This document shows, piece after piece, positions 45,736 through 56,076 of a stretch of 64,000 nucleotides of DNA. The notes beneath the pieces are model-generated. The model was not told the DNA's origin. It did not search any database and saw only the letters and a list, made by a program, of their open reading frames with translations. The DNA comes from Bacillota bacterium (lineage in GTDB: Bacteria; Bacillota; Clostridia; Clostridiales; Clostridiaceae): contig JAJXWH010000023.1 in assembly GCA_021781745.1 (NCBI GenBank), positions 1-64,000 of the forward strand. Reading direction: 5' to 3'. Positions within the stretch are counted from its first letter, which is position 1. Each line of letters starts with the position of its first letter. A program made the translations under genes and the position numbers.

Positions 45736-47679
45736 TTACTCTAAGCTAAGTGCAGCAAAGAACCCCATACGTACAGCTGTGCCAACTTTTCCTACTTTTT
45801 CACAATCACCGATAACTCTAGTCTTTATATGATATTTGGCTTTTATTTCTTCTGCCAGCTTATTGTTTTTTCTCATACCAAAGGCAACAACTACATTTTC
45901 AGCTTTTATAAATTCAAATGTTCCGTCATCTTTTTGTATATAAACGCCTTGATCACTAATTGCTGTAACTTTACTATGTGTATATGTTTTCACTCCAACT
46001 TTAGCAAGCATAGGTATTAACGATGCTGCATTAACAAATAAAACATCCTTTGCTATTGCATCTTCCGTTTCAACAATTGTAACTTTCTTACCTCCTTCTG
46101 TGGCAAGTTCTAAAGCACTATCACAACCTGACAAACCACCGCCACATATAACAATATTTTCACCCTTTAATAGTTCCTTATTTTTATGTGCTTGAATTAT
46201 ATCAATAACATTAGAACCATCAACTCCAGGAATCGGAGGATGAACTGGAACTGCACCTGTCCCTACAATTATTTTATCGCACTCAGCTAATATATTATCA
46301 TCAGCTGAAATTTCCTTATCAAATTGAACATTAACTCCTAATTTCTTAAGTTGAACACCATACCAATCAACTAATCTACGCAACTGGCTCTTAAAAGCAG
46401 GAGTTGAAGCGACTGCTAACTGTCCACCAATTACTGTTTCTTTTTCAAATAAAGTAACGTTATGTCCCTCAATTGCAGCAACACGTGCCGCTTCTAAACC
46501 TGCTGGCCCCGCTCCTATAACTACAACATTTTGGGGAGCTTTAGTAGTTTTAATTCTAAAACGCTCTTCATTACAAGCTTGTGGATTTACTGAACAGCTT
46601 AACTTAGTCAATCTAGCTGCAACACGTCCTATACATCCCTCATTACAACGAATACAAGGACGAACATCTTCACTATTACCATTCATAAGCTTATTGGGCA
46701 TTTCTGGATCTGCTATAAGAGGACGGCCAAACATCACAAAATCAGCATTTCCAGATTCTATTAATCTAACTGCTGTTTCAGGTGTATGATTTCCCGAATT
46801 AAGTATTGGAATCTTAATAGATCTGCGAGCAGGTTCGCATAAATATTCCATACATGCATCACCTAAATATGCAGTTGGAAAAACATAATCAATTGCTTCT
46901 GAAGCTCCTGCATCTATATCTATAGCATCTACTCCAGCCTCTTCTAATAATTTAATAAGATGAATACTGTCTTCAATAGTACGTCCACCTTCAAAGCGGT
47001 GATCAAGAGAGATACGGAATAATATTGGTATATCTGGTCCAACAGCCTTTCGAATTGAGCGAACAATTTCTATGGGAAAATGCGCACGTTTTTCATCTGT
47101 TCCACCATAGTCATCCTCACGTTTATTCCATATCGGTGACATAAATTGATCTATTAAATCTCCTGCATGACCATGTATTTCAATTGCATCAAAGCCTGCA
47201 TCTTTAACCAGTTTTGCAGAATTTGCGAATTTTTTCATAACCTCCTGTATATCCTCATAGTTCATAGGTCTACAATTAACTTCTGGATTAAAAGAGGCTG
47301 GTATAGGTGAGGCTGACATTGGTGGTTCTCCATGTATATTGGGAAATGCATCACGTCCTGTACCACAACATAATTGAGCAGCTATTTTGGTTCCATATCT
47401 CTGTACAGCTTCACAGATTGTAGTAAGCTGAGATATTACATATGTATGCTCTAGTATACCTGAAAGAGGCCCCTGGGCAATATTCTTTGATATGAACTGA
47501 GCTCCCATTATTATCATTCCAGCTCCGCCTCTTGCACGTTCTTCATAATAATTGATTTCATCATTTGAAATATTGCCATCAATATTAGAGGCATTAATTC
47601 CAATAGGCGAAAAAACTATCCGATTCTTAACTTCCATGCTACCAATTTTAAATGGTGTAAATAACTTCTTGTACTCCAT
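45736..47679 (-). CDS. Enoate/2,4-dienoyl-CoA reductase-type NADH:flavin oxidoreductase
   Basis: A three-domain Old Yellow Enzyme-like reductase of about 647 residues. The N-terminal FMN barrel starts EYKKLFTPFKIGSMEVKNRI; the 4Fe-4S ligands are CIRCNEGC and a later LSC. The C-terminal FAD and NADH domains carry VVIGAGPAGLEAARVAA and IVICGGGLSGCDSALELA. Relatives reduce the double bond of enoates, dienoyl-CoAs or bile-acid intermediates (BaiCD). In-frame ATGs at 47691 and 47679 are both possible starts; 47679 matches the family N-terminus. Confidence 0.9.
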   Translation of the reverse strand: MEYKKLFTPFKIGSMEVKNRIVFSPIGINASNIDGNISNDEINYYEERARGGAGMIIMGAQFISKNIAQGPLSGILEHTYVISQLTTICEAVQRYGTKIAAQLCCGTGRDAFPNIHGEPPMSASPIPASFNPEVNCRPMNYEDIQEVMKKFANSAKLVKDAGFDAIEIHGHAGDLIDQFMSPIWNKREDDYGGTDEKRAHFPIEIVRSIRKAVGPDIPILFRISLDHRFEGGRTIEDSIHLIKLLEEAGVDAIDIDAGASEAIDYVFPTAYLGDACMEYLCEPARRSIKIPILNSGNHTPETAVRLIESGNADFVMFGRPLIADPEMPNKLMNGNSEDVRPCIRCNEGCIGRVAARLTKLSCSVNPQACNEERFRIKTTKAPQNVVVIGAGPAGLEAARVAAIEGHNVTLFEKETVIGGQLAVASTPAFKSQLRRLVDWYGVQLKKLGVNVQFDKEISADDNILAECDKIIVGTGAVPVHPPIPGVDGSNVIDIIQAHKNKELLKGENIVICGGGLSGCDSALELATEGGKKVTIVETEDAIAKDVLFVNAASLIPMLAKVGVKTYTHSKVTAISDQGVYIQKDDGTFEFIKAENVVVAFGMRKNNKLAEEIKAKYHIKTRVIGDCEKVGKVGTAVRMGFFAALSLE

Positions 47680-47772
47680 AATAGTAATCATTCCTTTCCC
47701 TATATTCAAAACACAAAATTTATTGAAAGTAATTATAATTTATTTTACATATTATTTTTATAAATAATCATC

Positions 47773-49215
47773 TTAAAAATAAATATCAGAAAATTCAACA
47801 TTAATGGCATTTACCAATCTACTATCTGAAGCTATAAATACTCTATTTTCTTCCTCAACTATAACCTCTTTAATAGGCAATGTTATTGTAAATGTACTGC
47901 CAATTCCTAATTCACTATCCACTTTTATATATCCTTCCAAAATTTCTACTAACTTTTTTACAAGAGCCAAACCAATGCCGCTGCCTTCTGCCTGCCTTGA
48001 AAGATTGCTATCAACTTGTCCAAATCGTTGAAAAATCATATTATGCTTATCTTTTGGAATTCCTACTCCAGTATCACTTACAGCAATAGATACTATCTTC
48101 CCCTTCTTATTTTCTTTGACCTTAACAGTTATGCTTCCTCCTTCTGGCGTAAACTTTATAGCATTTGACAAAAGATTTAAAATTATACGTTCATATTTTT
48201 CATCATCCATTGCAGTATTTATACTGTTCACATTAGTTTTAAAATTTAGATTGATTTTCTTCTGACCCGCATATATATCTATAGATTCTGTAATTCGCTT
48301 TGTTAAATTTACAATATCCACATTATTTAAATTCAATTTAAATTGTTTTGAATTTAATTTTGTAATATCTAACAAATTATTTACAAGCCTCAATTGTCTA
48401 AAGGCATTTCGTTTTATATTTCCTATAAGATTTATAACAGACTTAGGAATTTGACTAATATATACCTGTTCAATCAGCTGGATAGCTGAATAAATAACAT
48501 TTATTGGTGTTTTAAATTCATGGGTAATGAGTGTTGTAAATTCATCCTTCATAATGAGATCTTTTTCAAGAAGTTCTCTTTGCTTTTTTTCTGATTTATA
48601 TAACAATTCCTTTTGCTTGTTAATCTTACGATTTTGTTTTCTAAGTAATAGTTCACGCTCAATGGCATCAACTACAGTGGTTAATGTCATTAAGAAAAAT
48701 TGATTATGAAGTATCGCAGCAGTCATAACGCATATACTTCCGAGTAGTTTCCCATTATCCGGGCTACAAAATGGGACCCCATAACAAGCACAATTGTGTA
48801 AATATTTATGATAATGATTGCTTCCTATTAACTGCACTGGATGGTTTTGTTTAAGAGTCAAACTAACCACATTTGTACCCACATCCTCTTCACTAAATTG
48901 AACACCTGGCTTAATTCCTAATTTATATATTGTTTCATTCATGGCTTCATTTCCAATGGCATCAAGTAAATATCCATTTTCATCTGTAATAGATATTAGT
49001 ACAGGAGTCCCCTCCAATGATTTAAGCATTTTATTACCAAAAAATTTTACAACCTCTAAAATTTCCTTATAGCTATCTTTTTTTCTGCCTAGCTCTAATT
49101 CCGACATAATATTTTGAGGTACTTTAGGCTTATCAGGATTTAATCCTAATTCTCTGCATCTTTTTAAAGATTCTACTATATAACTTGCTTCCTGCTCGCA
49201 TATACGTTCAAACAT
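47773..49215 (-). CDS. Soluble sensor histidine kinase with AcoR-like GAF domain
   Basis: A 480-residue kinase without membrane segments. Residues about 70-190 resemble the GAF sensor of AcoR-type activators (ISITDENGYLLDAIG, EEDVGTNVVSLTL, HPVQLIGSNHY) and contain the cysteine cluster NCACYGVPFC at 141-150. A short coiled coil (195-220) leads to HisKA with H232 (THEFKTPINVIYS) and a full ATPase domain (LLSNAIKFTP, DTGVGIP, GSGIGLALV). No response regulator is adjacent. It is first in the ene-reductase cluster and probably senses its substrate or redox state. Confidence 0.9.
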   Translation of the reverse strand: MFERICEQEASYIVESLKRCRELGLNPDKPKVPQNIMSELELGRKKDSYKEILEVVKFFGNKMLKSLEGTPVLISITDENGYLLDAIGNEAMNETIYKLGIKPGVQFSEEDVGTNVVSLTLKQNHPVQLIGSNHYHKYLHNCACYGVPFCSPDNGKLLGSICVMTAAILHNQFFLMTLTTVVDAIERELLLRKQNRKINKQKELLYKSEKKQRELLEKDLIMKDEFTTLITHEFKTPINVIYSAIQLIEQVYISQIPKSVINLIGNIKRNAFRQLRLVNNLLDITKLNSKQFKLNLNNVDIVNLTKRITESIDIYAGQKKINLNFKTNVNSINTAMDDEKYERIILNLLSNAIKFTPEGGSITVKVKENKKGKIVSIAVSDTGVGIPKDKHNMIFQRFGQVDSNLSRQAEGSGIGLALVKKLVEILEGYIKVDSELGIGSTFTITLPIKEVIVEEENRVFIASDSRLVNAINVEFSDIYF

Positions 49216-49492
49216 ATATTCCTACCTCCTGAATAAGAAAATCACTTAATAAATCTATATTAAAACAAGCGTATATCATTATTTAACTTCTTAACTTTGA
49301 AAAACTTGTAATATTTAAAGCAACGTTTACCGAATCAATACTTCAACAGCAAAAAACCAATAATAATATAAATATTACAAAATAATTAACAAAAGTAAAT
49401 CAATATATAATTATGAACTTTTTTACATTATTTTATTTAATTATATCACTAAAATATTTTTCTCAAAGTAAATATTTTACAAAAACCAAAAA
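49216..49492. other. Intergenic region upstream of the GAF histidine kinase
   Basis: A+T-rich sequence containing the promoter of the four-gene cluster and, at its right end, the transporter terminator. No ORF or convincing regulatory dyad was seen. Confidence 0.35.
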
Positions 49493-49524
49493 GATAGCAA
49501 ATTTACTTACATAAATTTACTATC
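49493..49524 (-). terminator. Terminator after the AI-2E-type transporter gene
   Basis: GATAGCAAATTTA (49493-49505) pairs with TAAATTTACTATC (49512-49524) with one mismatch. On the minus strand it is followed by TTTTTGGTTTTTG, a good T tract. Confidence 0.75.
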
Positions 49525-49570
49525 CCAAATTTTATATAAATTATTTTTAATGAACCTTTTTTGTTGAAAT

Positions 49571-50599
49571 TTAAAACAAATAGTAATTTATATCATCATA
49601 AAGAACTTTTATAATAACAGCTATAGGTACAACTAATACCATTCCAATAAATCCTCCAAACTTATCTCCTATAAGCAGCAGAATTATTATTACAAAAGGA
49701 TGCATTTCAGTGCTATCTCCTGTAATTTTAGGAGCTAAAATATCACCTTCCAATTGTTGAATGACAAACATTCCAATTATCACCCAAAGTGCTTTTATCG
49801 GCGAGTCTAAAAGCGCTACTATAACAGCTGGTATTGCACCAAATGCTGGCCCAAAATAAGGTATTATGTTGAATATTGCATTTAAAATGGAAATCCATAA
49901 AGGAAATTTAACTTTTAATAGCAGCAATAAAGCAAAAGTCAATATCCCTACTACCCCGCAAAGTAATAGCTGGCTTGTTATGTATCTGGTTAATACTCTA
50001 TCTATGTCACTTATAATTTTTTTTGTTATTCCACGCTTTTGTGTTGGCAATAATAATAAAATTTTGTTATAAATTTTATTTCCATCACACAAAAAATAGT
50101 AAATCATAATTGGAGTAATAGCAAAAGATATAATATGCTCGTTAATGTTAATTAGATTTTCAACAGCATTTTCTGAAAAATCAATCCAAATGGCATTTCC
50201 TCTTTCTAATAATTCGTTATATATTATATTACTTGTTATTGTATTATTTAAATTAAATTTGTCAAATAATCCCTTCAGAAAATCATTAATACTATAAAAA
50301 ATATTACTGATATTAGCTATTTCATTGAACAATGCAGGGACTATAGCAATTATACATGTAGTAACTATTCCTATGATGATTAATATAACAAGTATTGATG
50401 ACATTTTCTTACTAACATTAAGTTTTGTTTCAAATACATCTCTAATTGGACTTAAGGTATATGATAAAACAAAAGATATTATAATTATATTTATTATTGT
50501 TTTTACTGAACTATTAAAGAAATAAGCTAAGACTAATAATAAAACACATGTCAAGGTTAGAAACAATAGTACTTCTTTTTTATGCTTTCTTACTACCAT
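49571..50599 (-). CDS. AI-2E-family transporter (PF01594)
   Basis: A 342-residue membrane protein with about eight helices: two near residues 8-50, one near 60-85, and a cluster from 190 to the end. Family blocks are ALLLLLKVKFPLWISI, NIIPYFGPAFGAIPAVI and DILAPKITGDSTEMHP. Members export autoinducer-2 or act as Na+/H+ antiporters; which applies is unknown. A longer ORF reaches 50647, but GGA is better spaced for the ATG at 50599, inside the end of the PRC-barrel gene (20-bp overlap). Confidence 0.85.
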   Translation of the reverse strand: MVVRKHKKEVLLFLTLTCVLLLVLAYFFNSSVKTIINIIIISFVLSYTLSPIRDVFETKLNVSKKMSSILVILIIIGIVTTCIIAIVPALFNEIANISNIFYSINDFLKGLFDKFNLNNTITSNIIYNELLERGNAIWIDFSENAVENLININEHIISFAITPIMIYYFLCDGNKIYNKILLLLPTQKRGITKKIISDIDRVLTRYITSQLLLCGVVGILTFALLLLLKVKFPLWISILNAIFNIIPYFGPAFGAIPAVIVALLDSPIKALWVIIGMFVIQQLEGDILAPKITGDSTEMHPFVIIILLLIGDKFGGFIGMVLVVPIAVIIKVLYDDINYYLF

Positions 50600-51080
50600 T
50601 GTAATTTTCCATATTGTGAGGCATTGATTTAAATAAAACCCCTTCATTCCCTATGTATAGAATATACTTTTCACCAAGTATGCACCTATTTAAAAGAATG
50701 ATTTGTTTACCCTTTATCATTTTGTCTACTAACCCTGAGCTTATTACTATTGCTTTTATTGAATAATCCCTTGTGTCAATTATAATATCTTCTAAAACAC
50801 CTTTTACATTTCCAGCTGTATCAATAACTTCCATATACTTTATTTCTTTAAAACTTAAGCCCTCACCTTTTCTGATATTGCTTATTATTATGTCCTCTCC
50901 TATATCAACAATATCTTCCATGTCTATATAATTCTTCTTAGAAAATAAAAGACTATTGGATACTTTAAAGCCTACTATTTTTCCCAAATAGAAATCGATA
51001 TATAAATCTTCTATTATACCGATTTTTTTACCGTTCATGTTATAAACCTTTTTAAAGTAAAAATCCCTAGTTTTAAACAT
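50580..51080 (-). CDS. Two-domain PRC-barrel protein
   Basis: A 166-residue protein with two PRC-barrel-like repeats: residues about 8-75 (GKKIGIIEDLYIDFYLGKIV) and 85-150 (YMEVIDTAGNVKGVLEDIII). There are no membrane helices. It precedes and overlaps the AI-2E-type transporter, suggesting joint expression. Function is unknown; PRC barrels often bind RNA-associated or membrane partners. Confidence 0.8.
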   Translation of the reverse strand: MFKTRDFYFKKVYNMNGKKIGIIEDLYIDFYLGKIVGFKVSNSLLFSKKNYIDMEDIVDIGEDIIISNIRKGEGLSFKEIKYMEVIDTAGNVKGVLEDIIIDTRDYSIKAIVISSGLVDKMIKGKQIILLNRCILGEKYILYIGNEGVLFKSMPHNMENYNGSKKA

Positions 51081-51227
51081 TTTATTTCCTCCAAATATAA
51101 TCTTATTGTGTATAGAATACCCAAGGAAAAGGAAAATTATTCATGAGAAACTTATATTTAGTATTAACTCTGTTAGTTTAAAAAATATGTTTAAAATATT
51201 CTATAAATAATAATTGATTAATAAAAA

Positions 51228-51266
51228 AATAGCTAATAGTCAATATAAAATTCACTTTTAGCTATT
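51228..51266 (-). terminator. Terminator after mnmA
   Basis: AATAGCTAA (51228-51236) pairs exactly with TTAGCTATT (51258-51266). On the minus strand it is followed by TTTTTTTA. It ends the rrf2-nifS-nifU-mnmA transcript. Confidence 0.7.
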
Positions 51267-51277
51267 AAATATATTTA

Positions 51278-52354
51278 TTAAATTATGCTTTCTATTATTC
51301 CGCCGCCTACAACAATTTCATCATTATAAAACACAACTGATTGGCCTTTAGTTATTGCTCTTTGTTTTTCTTTAAAGATTACCTTAACTCTACCATTTGG
51401 CAGCGGAGTTAAAACTGCATCTGCTGGTTTTGCAGAATACCTGATCTTAGCTTTAACTTCTAGATTTCCTTCAAGTTTATCGAAAGGAATAAAGTTAACA
51501 TCTGTTGCTATTAATTCTGTTTTAAATATATCATCTTCAGAGCCTATTACAACTTCATTTGTTTTTGCATTAATATTTGTTACAAAAATTGGCCTCCCTA
51601 AAGAAAGTCCAAGACCTTTTCTTTGACCAATAGTGTAATATACAATACCTTTATGTCTGCCAAGTATATTTCCATTTTTATCAACGAAATTGCCAGGCTT
51701 AACCCTATTAGGTTCTGCTTCTGAAATATATTTTCCATGATTATTATCTGAAATAAAACATATCTCTTCACTATCCTTTTTGTTATGAACAGCAAGACCT
51801 ATTTCCTTTGCTATTTCTCTTATTCTTGTTTTTTCATAAGCTCCGCAAGGCATTAACGTATGTTCTAATTGATCCTGGGTAAAATTATACAAGGCATAAG
51901 TCTGATCTTTACTATCATCATCAGATCTAATCAAAAGATATCTATCATTACGTTTTTCAATTTTAGCATAATGCCCTGTAGCCACATAATCTGCACCTAT
52001 TCCTCTTGCACGCCTTAAAAGTTCATCAAACTTTAAATGCTTATTACATTCAATACAAGGATTAGGAGTTTTTCCATCTATGTATTCTTGAACAAATTTA
52101 TCAATGACTTTTTCCTTAAAATAATCTCTAAAATTTAAAACATAAAATGGTATATCGAGTTTATCACATACTCTTCTTGCATCATCAACAGCAGAAAGGG
52201 AGCAGCAGCCCCCTTCTCTTTCTTCAAATTCCTCATCGTGCTGCCAAATCTGCATTGTAGCACCGATGACTTCATATCCCTGCTGTTTTAATAAATATGC
52301 TGCAACAGAACTATCTACACCACCACTCATACCTACTAAAACTTTTTTCTTCAT
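51278..52354 (-). CDS. mnmA: tRNA-specific 2-thiouridylase MnmA
   Basis: A 358-residue enzyme adding sulfur to U34 of tRNA-Lys, Glu and Gln. The ATP pyrophosphatase loop is [15 protein letters not shown]; the catalytic cysteines are in [12 protein letters not shown] and [10 protein letters not shown]. It lies 11 bp after nifU and just downstream of nifS, whose desulfurase supplies the sulfur. Operon context and length are typical. Confidence 0.97.
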   Translation of the reverse strand: MKKKVLVGMSGGVDSSVAAYLLKQQGYEVIGATMQIWQHDEEFEEREGGCCSLSAVDDARRVCDKLDIPFYVLNFRDYFKEKVIDKFVQEYIDGKTPNPCIECNKHLKFDELLRRARGIGADYVATGHYAKIEKRNDRYLLIRSDDDSKDQTYALYNFTQDQLEHTLMPCGAYEKTRIREIAKEIGLAVHNKKDSEEICFISDNNHGKYISEAEPNRVKPGNFVDKNGNILGRHKGIVYYTIGQRKGLGLSLGRPIFVTNINAKTNEVVIGSEDDIFKTELIATDVNFIPFDKLEGNLEVKAKIRYSAKPADAVLTPLPNGRVKVIFKEKQRAITKGQSVVFYNDEIVVGGGIIESII

Positions 52355-52365
52355 ATATTCTCCTA

Positions 52366-52803
52366 TTATTCGTCTCCATGCACAGCAGCATGTAAATCTT
52401 CATCACTATGTTCTTCCATTGGTATAACTTCTAATCCATTTTTTGCTCTATAATCATTTATAGCCTTGTGAATTGCTTCTTCAGCTAAAACCGAACAGTG
52501 CATCTTTACTGGTGGAAGACCATCTAATGCTTCTGCAACAGCTTTATTAGTTAATTCCCAAGCTTCATCAATAGTCTTTCCTTTAATGAGTTCAGTTGCC
52601 ATTGAAGATGATGCTATAGCTGAGCCACATCCAAAAGTCTTAAATTTAACATCCTTTATTATATTATCCTCTACCTTTAAGTAGATTTTCATTATATCTC
52701 CACATTTTGCGTTTCCAACTTCACCTACGCCATTTGCATCTGCAATTTCTCCTACGTTTCTTGGGTTTTGGAAGTGATCCATTACTTTTTCTGTATATAT
52801 CAT
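52366..52803 (-). CDS. nifU: Fe-S cluster assembly scaffold NifU/IscU
   Basis: A 145-residue IscU-type scaffold. Ligands are visible in [10 protein letters not shown] (Cys plus the cluster-transfer Asp), [11 protein letters not shown] and [10 protein letters not shown]. The C-terminal tail is acidic and longer than IscU. The Nfu domain of large NifU proteins is absent. It begins 1 bp after nifS and receives sulfur from it. Confidence 0.95.
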   Translation of the reverse strand: MIYTEKVMDHFQNPRNVGEIADANGVGEVGNAKCGDIMKIYLKVEDNIIKDVKFKTFGCGSAIASSSMATELIKGKTIDEAWELTNKAVAEALDGLPPVKMHCSVLAEEAIHKAINDYRAKNGLEVIPMEEHSDEDLHAAVHGDE

Positions 52804-52804
52804 A

Positions 52805-53986
52805 TTAATTATCCCCTTTCTTTAAAAAGTCATCCCATAATGGTGACATATTTCTTAATCTTTCAATTATTGGTGGTAAAACTTCTAGAACATAATCCAC
52901 ATCTTCTTCAGTTGAACCTTCACCCATACTTAATCTTAGTGATCCATGAGCTATTTCATGGGGAAGGCCTATTGAAAGTAAAACGTGTGATGGATCTAAA
53001 GACCCTGATGTACAAGCACTACCGCTTGACGCGCATACACCTTTAAAATCTAATGAAAGTAAAATTGATTCACCTTCTATAAATCTAAAACATACATTTA
53101 CATTTCCAGGAAGTCTTTTTTCTCCTCTAGGACCATTTAGTCTAGTATATGGAATTTTTAAAAGTCCATCTATTAGCTTTTCTCTAAGAGCTATTAATTT
53201 ATTCATATGCTCTTCTAAATTATCATTTGCAAGTTCGACTGCTTTACCAAGACCAACAATGGCAGCAATATTTTCTGTTCCTGCTCTTCTATTTCTCTCT
53301 TGGCCTCCACCATGAACTAAATTATCAATCTTAATTCCTTTTTTGATGTATAGAACTCCTATTCCCTTAGGTCCATAAATTTTATGACCTGCTAGTGATA
53401 GCATATCTATATTCATTTCTTTAACATCTACCGGAACATTCCCAACCGCTTGAACTGCATCTGTATGGAAATATACTTTCTTTTCTCTACAAATTTCCCC
53501 AATTTCTTTTATTGGCTCAATTGTACCTATTTCATTGTTAGCAAACATGATGCTTACTAAAATTGTCTTATCAGTAATAGCATTCTTTAAATCTTCTAAA
53601 TTGATAAAACCTTCTTCATCAACATCTAAGTATGTAACATCAAAACCATTCTTTTCCAAATATTCACAAGTATGAAGAACTGCATGATGTTCTATCTTAG
53701 TAGTTATTATGTGGTTTCCTTTATTTTTGTGCACTGATGCAATCCCTTTAATTGCCCAGTTATCAGCTTCTGATCCACCACCAGTAAAATATATTTCATC
53801 AGGTAAGCAGTTTAATGCTTTTGCTACCTGCTCTCTCGCATTATCTATAGCTCTTTTTGTTTCTCTTGATATTCCATAAAAAGAAGATGGATTACCAAAT
53901 TTTTCAGTAAAATAAGGTAGCATTTCTTCCAGTACTTCTGGTTTTACAAATGTTGTAGCTGAATAGTCCATATATACATTTTTCAT
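52805..53986 (-). CDS. nifS: Cysteine desulfurase NifS/IscS
   Basis: A 393-residue PLP enzyme releasing sulfur from cysteine as a persulfide. PLP lysine is in [17 protein letters not shown], and the active cysteine loop is [15 protein letters not shown]. It supplies sulfur to the NifU scaffold and to MnmA downstream. It sits 2 bp after the Rrf2 regulator gene. Confidence 0.97.
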   Translation of the reverse strand: MKNVYMDYSATTFVKPEVLEEMLPYFTEKFGNPSSFYGISRETKRAIDNAREQVAKALNCLPDEIYFTGGGSEADNWAIKGIASVHKNKGNHIITTKIEHHAVLHTCEYLEKNGFDVTYLDVDEEGFINLEDLKNAITDKTILVSIMFANNEIGTIEPIKEIGEICREKKVYFHTDAVQAVGNVPVDVKEMNIDMLSLAGHKIYGPKGIGVLYIKKGIKIDNLVHGGGQERNRRAGTENIAAIVGLGKAVELANDNLEEHMNKLIALREKLIDGLLKIPYTRLNGPRGEKRLPGNVNVCFRFIEGESILLSLDFKGVCASSGSACTSGSLDPSHVLLSIGLPHEIAHGSLRLSMGEGSTEEDVDYVLEVLPPIIERLRNMSPLWDDFLKKGDN

Positions 53987-53988
53987 AA

Positions 53989-54441
53989 TTACTCACTCCT
54001 ATCTGTAATCTTTATGCCGCTATTTTTATTTTTTATTGATTCATAATCATCAAGTATATCTTGTAATGTGATTGAGTTCATAACATCATCTATGCTTCTT
54101 TTAATTTTTTCCCATACTGCTTTAGTTGCACAGCAATCTGCACTATCACATTCAACACCATCAATACAATCTGCTATTTCAATTGGCCCTTCTAGAATAG
54201 TCATAATATCACCTACAGTTATTTCCTTTGGTGATTTGCATAAGACATATCCACCTTGCGCACCTCTTATACTTCTTATCATATTCGCTCGCCTAAGTGG
54301 ACTAAATAACTGTTCTAAATAGTACTCTGAAAGATTCTCTCTTTTTGATATAGTCTTTATTGAAACTGGGGCACCGCCATAATTAGATGCTAAATCAACC
54401 ATAGCTCTAACTCCATATCTTCCTTTAGTTGAAAGTTTCAT
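53989..54441 (-). CDS. Rrf2/IscR-type regulator
   Basis: A 150-residue winged-helix regulator ([42 protein letters not shown]). The cysteine cluster [14 protein letters not shown] (about residues 91-105) is suited to bind an Fe-S cluster. The ATG at 54441 follows AAAGGGGTG; an upstream in-frame ATG is part of that site. It heads the nifS-nifU-mnmA operon and likely adjusts it to Fe-S demand. Confidence 0.93.
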   Translation of the reverse strand: MKLSTKGRYGVRAMVDLASNYGGAPVSIKTISKRENLSEYYLEQLFSPLRRANMIRSIRGAQGGYVLCKSPKEITVGDIMTILEGPIEIADCIDGVECDSADCCATKAVWEKIKRSIDDVMNSITLQDILDDYESIKNKNSGIKITDRSE

Positions 54442-54563
54442 TCCGATTTCACCCCTTTTCATTATTTACAATTGATATTTCATAATTTCTTTGATAATAT
54501 TAAAAATATATTTAATTTGTTTATATCTTATCAAAATACTCGGCTTTTGTCAAACGATAATTA

Positions 54564-55808
54564 TTATTTTTTTATTTCTGTCCAATATTTCTTTAAACTT
54601 TCTTCATATCTATTATTTTGTTCTTTGTAATAAATCTTCCCATCTAATTCTTTAGGCAGATAATTTTGTTTTACATAATTATTTGGATAATCATGTGGAT
54701 ACTTATAACCGCCCACTCCAAGTTTTGCAGCTCCAGAGTAATGCGCATCTTTTAAATGCATCGGTACATCACCAAAATTTATATTTTCTAAATCATTCAT
54801 AGCAGCGTCAATTGCTAAACATGCGCTATTGGATTTAGGAAGAGTTGCTAAATATATAACCATTTCCGAAAGAATTATTCTCGCTTCTGGAAGTCCCACC
54901 TTCAAAGCAAGCTCAATTCCAGAATTAATTACAGATAATGCATTTGGGAATGCAAGCCCTATATCTTCTGCAGCAATTACAGATATTCTTCTGACTATAG
55001 CTGTTAGATTTCCGCTCTTTATAAGTCTAGCCAGATAGTGAACGGCTGCATTAGGATCACTTCCTCTAATACTCTTTTGGAGTGCACTTAATAAATTATA
55101 AAATTCATCTCCACTTGAATCAGCTCTCATATTTGATTGACTTAAACTTTCTATATATTCGCAAGAAATTGTTCGTATTTTTTTTACTTGAGAGTTAATT
55201 GCGAGTTCCAAAATATTATATGCTTTTCTATAATCTCCTTGTGATATTTCTGCTACATAATTTAAAGCTTCATCAGAATACTCTATTTCTATACCTTCAT
55301 TAATTAGCTTATCTAAAGATTTTTTTAGTCCAACCACAATATCATATGTAGTTAATGGATTAAAAGAAAATATGTTACACCTACTTATAATTGCTTTATG
55401 TATCACAAAATATGGATTTTCAGTAGTACTTGCAATTAATGTTATTCTTCCATCTTCAATAAATTCTAACAATGCTTGTTGTTGTTTTTTATTAAAATGT
55501 TGAAGTTCGTCAATATATAAAACTACTCCGCTATAATTTAATAAATTATCCATATTGTTAGTTATGTCCTGAATATCTTTTACAGAAGCTATTGTTGCAT
55601 TTAATTTATAGAATTTCTTATCAACATAGTTAGCCATTATATTAGCTAACGTTGTTTTTCCTGTTCCAGGAGGCCCATAAAATATACAATTGCAAATATT
55701 TCTACTTTTTATTAGATTATATAATGGCTTTCCCTCACATAATATATGCTGCTGTCCTACAAAATCTTCTAATTTATTAGGTCTCATTAAATCTGCTAAT
55801 GGTCTCAC
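54564..55808 (-). CDS. rarA: Replication-associated AAA+ ATPase RarA/MgsA
   Basis: A 414-residue AAA+ protein that acts at stalled forks and binds SSB. N-terminal MRPLADLMRPNKLEDFVGQQ, Walker A GPPGTGKTT, Walker B LYIDELQHF, and the C-terminal tetramerisation domain with GDVPMHLKDAHYSGA and GYKYPHDYP. Start is GTG with GAGGGGTG upstream. It is divergently unrelated to the Rrf2 operon, which has its own promoter in the 120-bp gap. Confidence 0.95.
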   Translation of the reverse strand: MRPLADLMRPNKLEDFVGQQHILCEGKPLYNLIKSRNICNCIFYGPPGTGKTTLANIMANYVDKKFYKLNATIASVKDIQDITNNMDNLLNYSGVVLYIDELQHFNKKQQQALLEFIEDGRITLIASTTENPYFVIHKAIISRCNIFSFNPLTTYDIVVGLKKSLDKLINEGIEIEYSDEALNYVAEISQGDYRKAYNILELAINSQVKKIRTISCEYIESLSQSNMRADSSGDEFYNLLSALQKSIRGSDPNAAVHYLARLIKSGNLTAIVRRISVIAAEDIGLAFPNALSVINSGIELALKVGLPEARIILSEMVIYLATLPKSNSACLAIDAAMNDLENINFGDVPMHLKDAHYSGAAKLGVGGYKYPHDYPNNYVKQNYLPKELDGKIYYKEQNNRYEESLKKYWTEIKK

Positions 55809-56076
55809 TTCTTACACCCCTCTATTGCGCCATTATATTATTATAGTCAGTTAATGCAAACTCATACGTATAAAAGCTTATATTTTCCAACACTTTTCTT
55901 TTTTAGAAATTGTGTTTGCAACAAATACTATTATAGCAGATAAAATTAATAAAAAAAGTGACAAGAGTATGAATTCCTGCCACTTTGCTCAAATCATATA
56001 AAAAATTATATTTCTTTCTTATATTGTTAAATAATAAGCTTATTTAAATTGGATTTTATAAATACCTGTCACCAAA

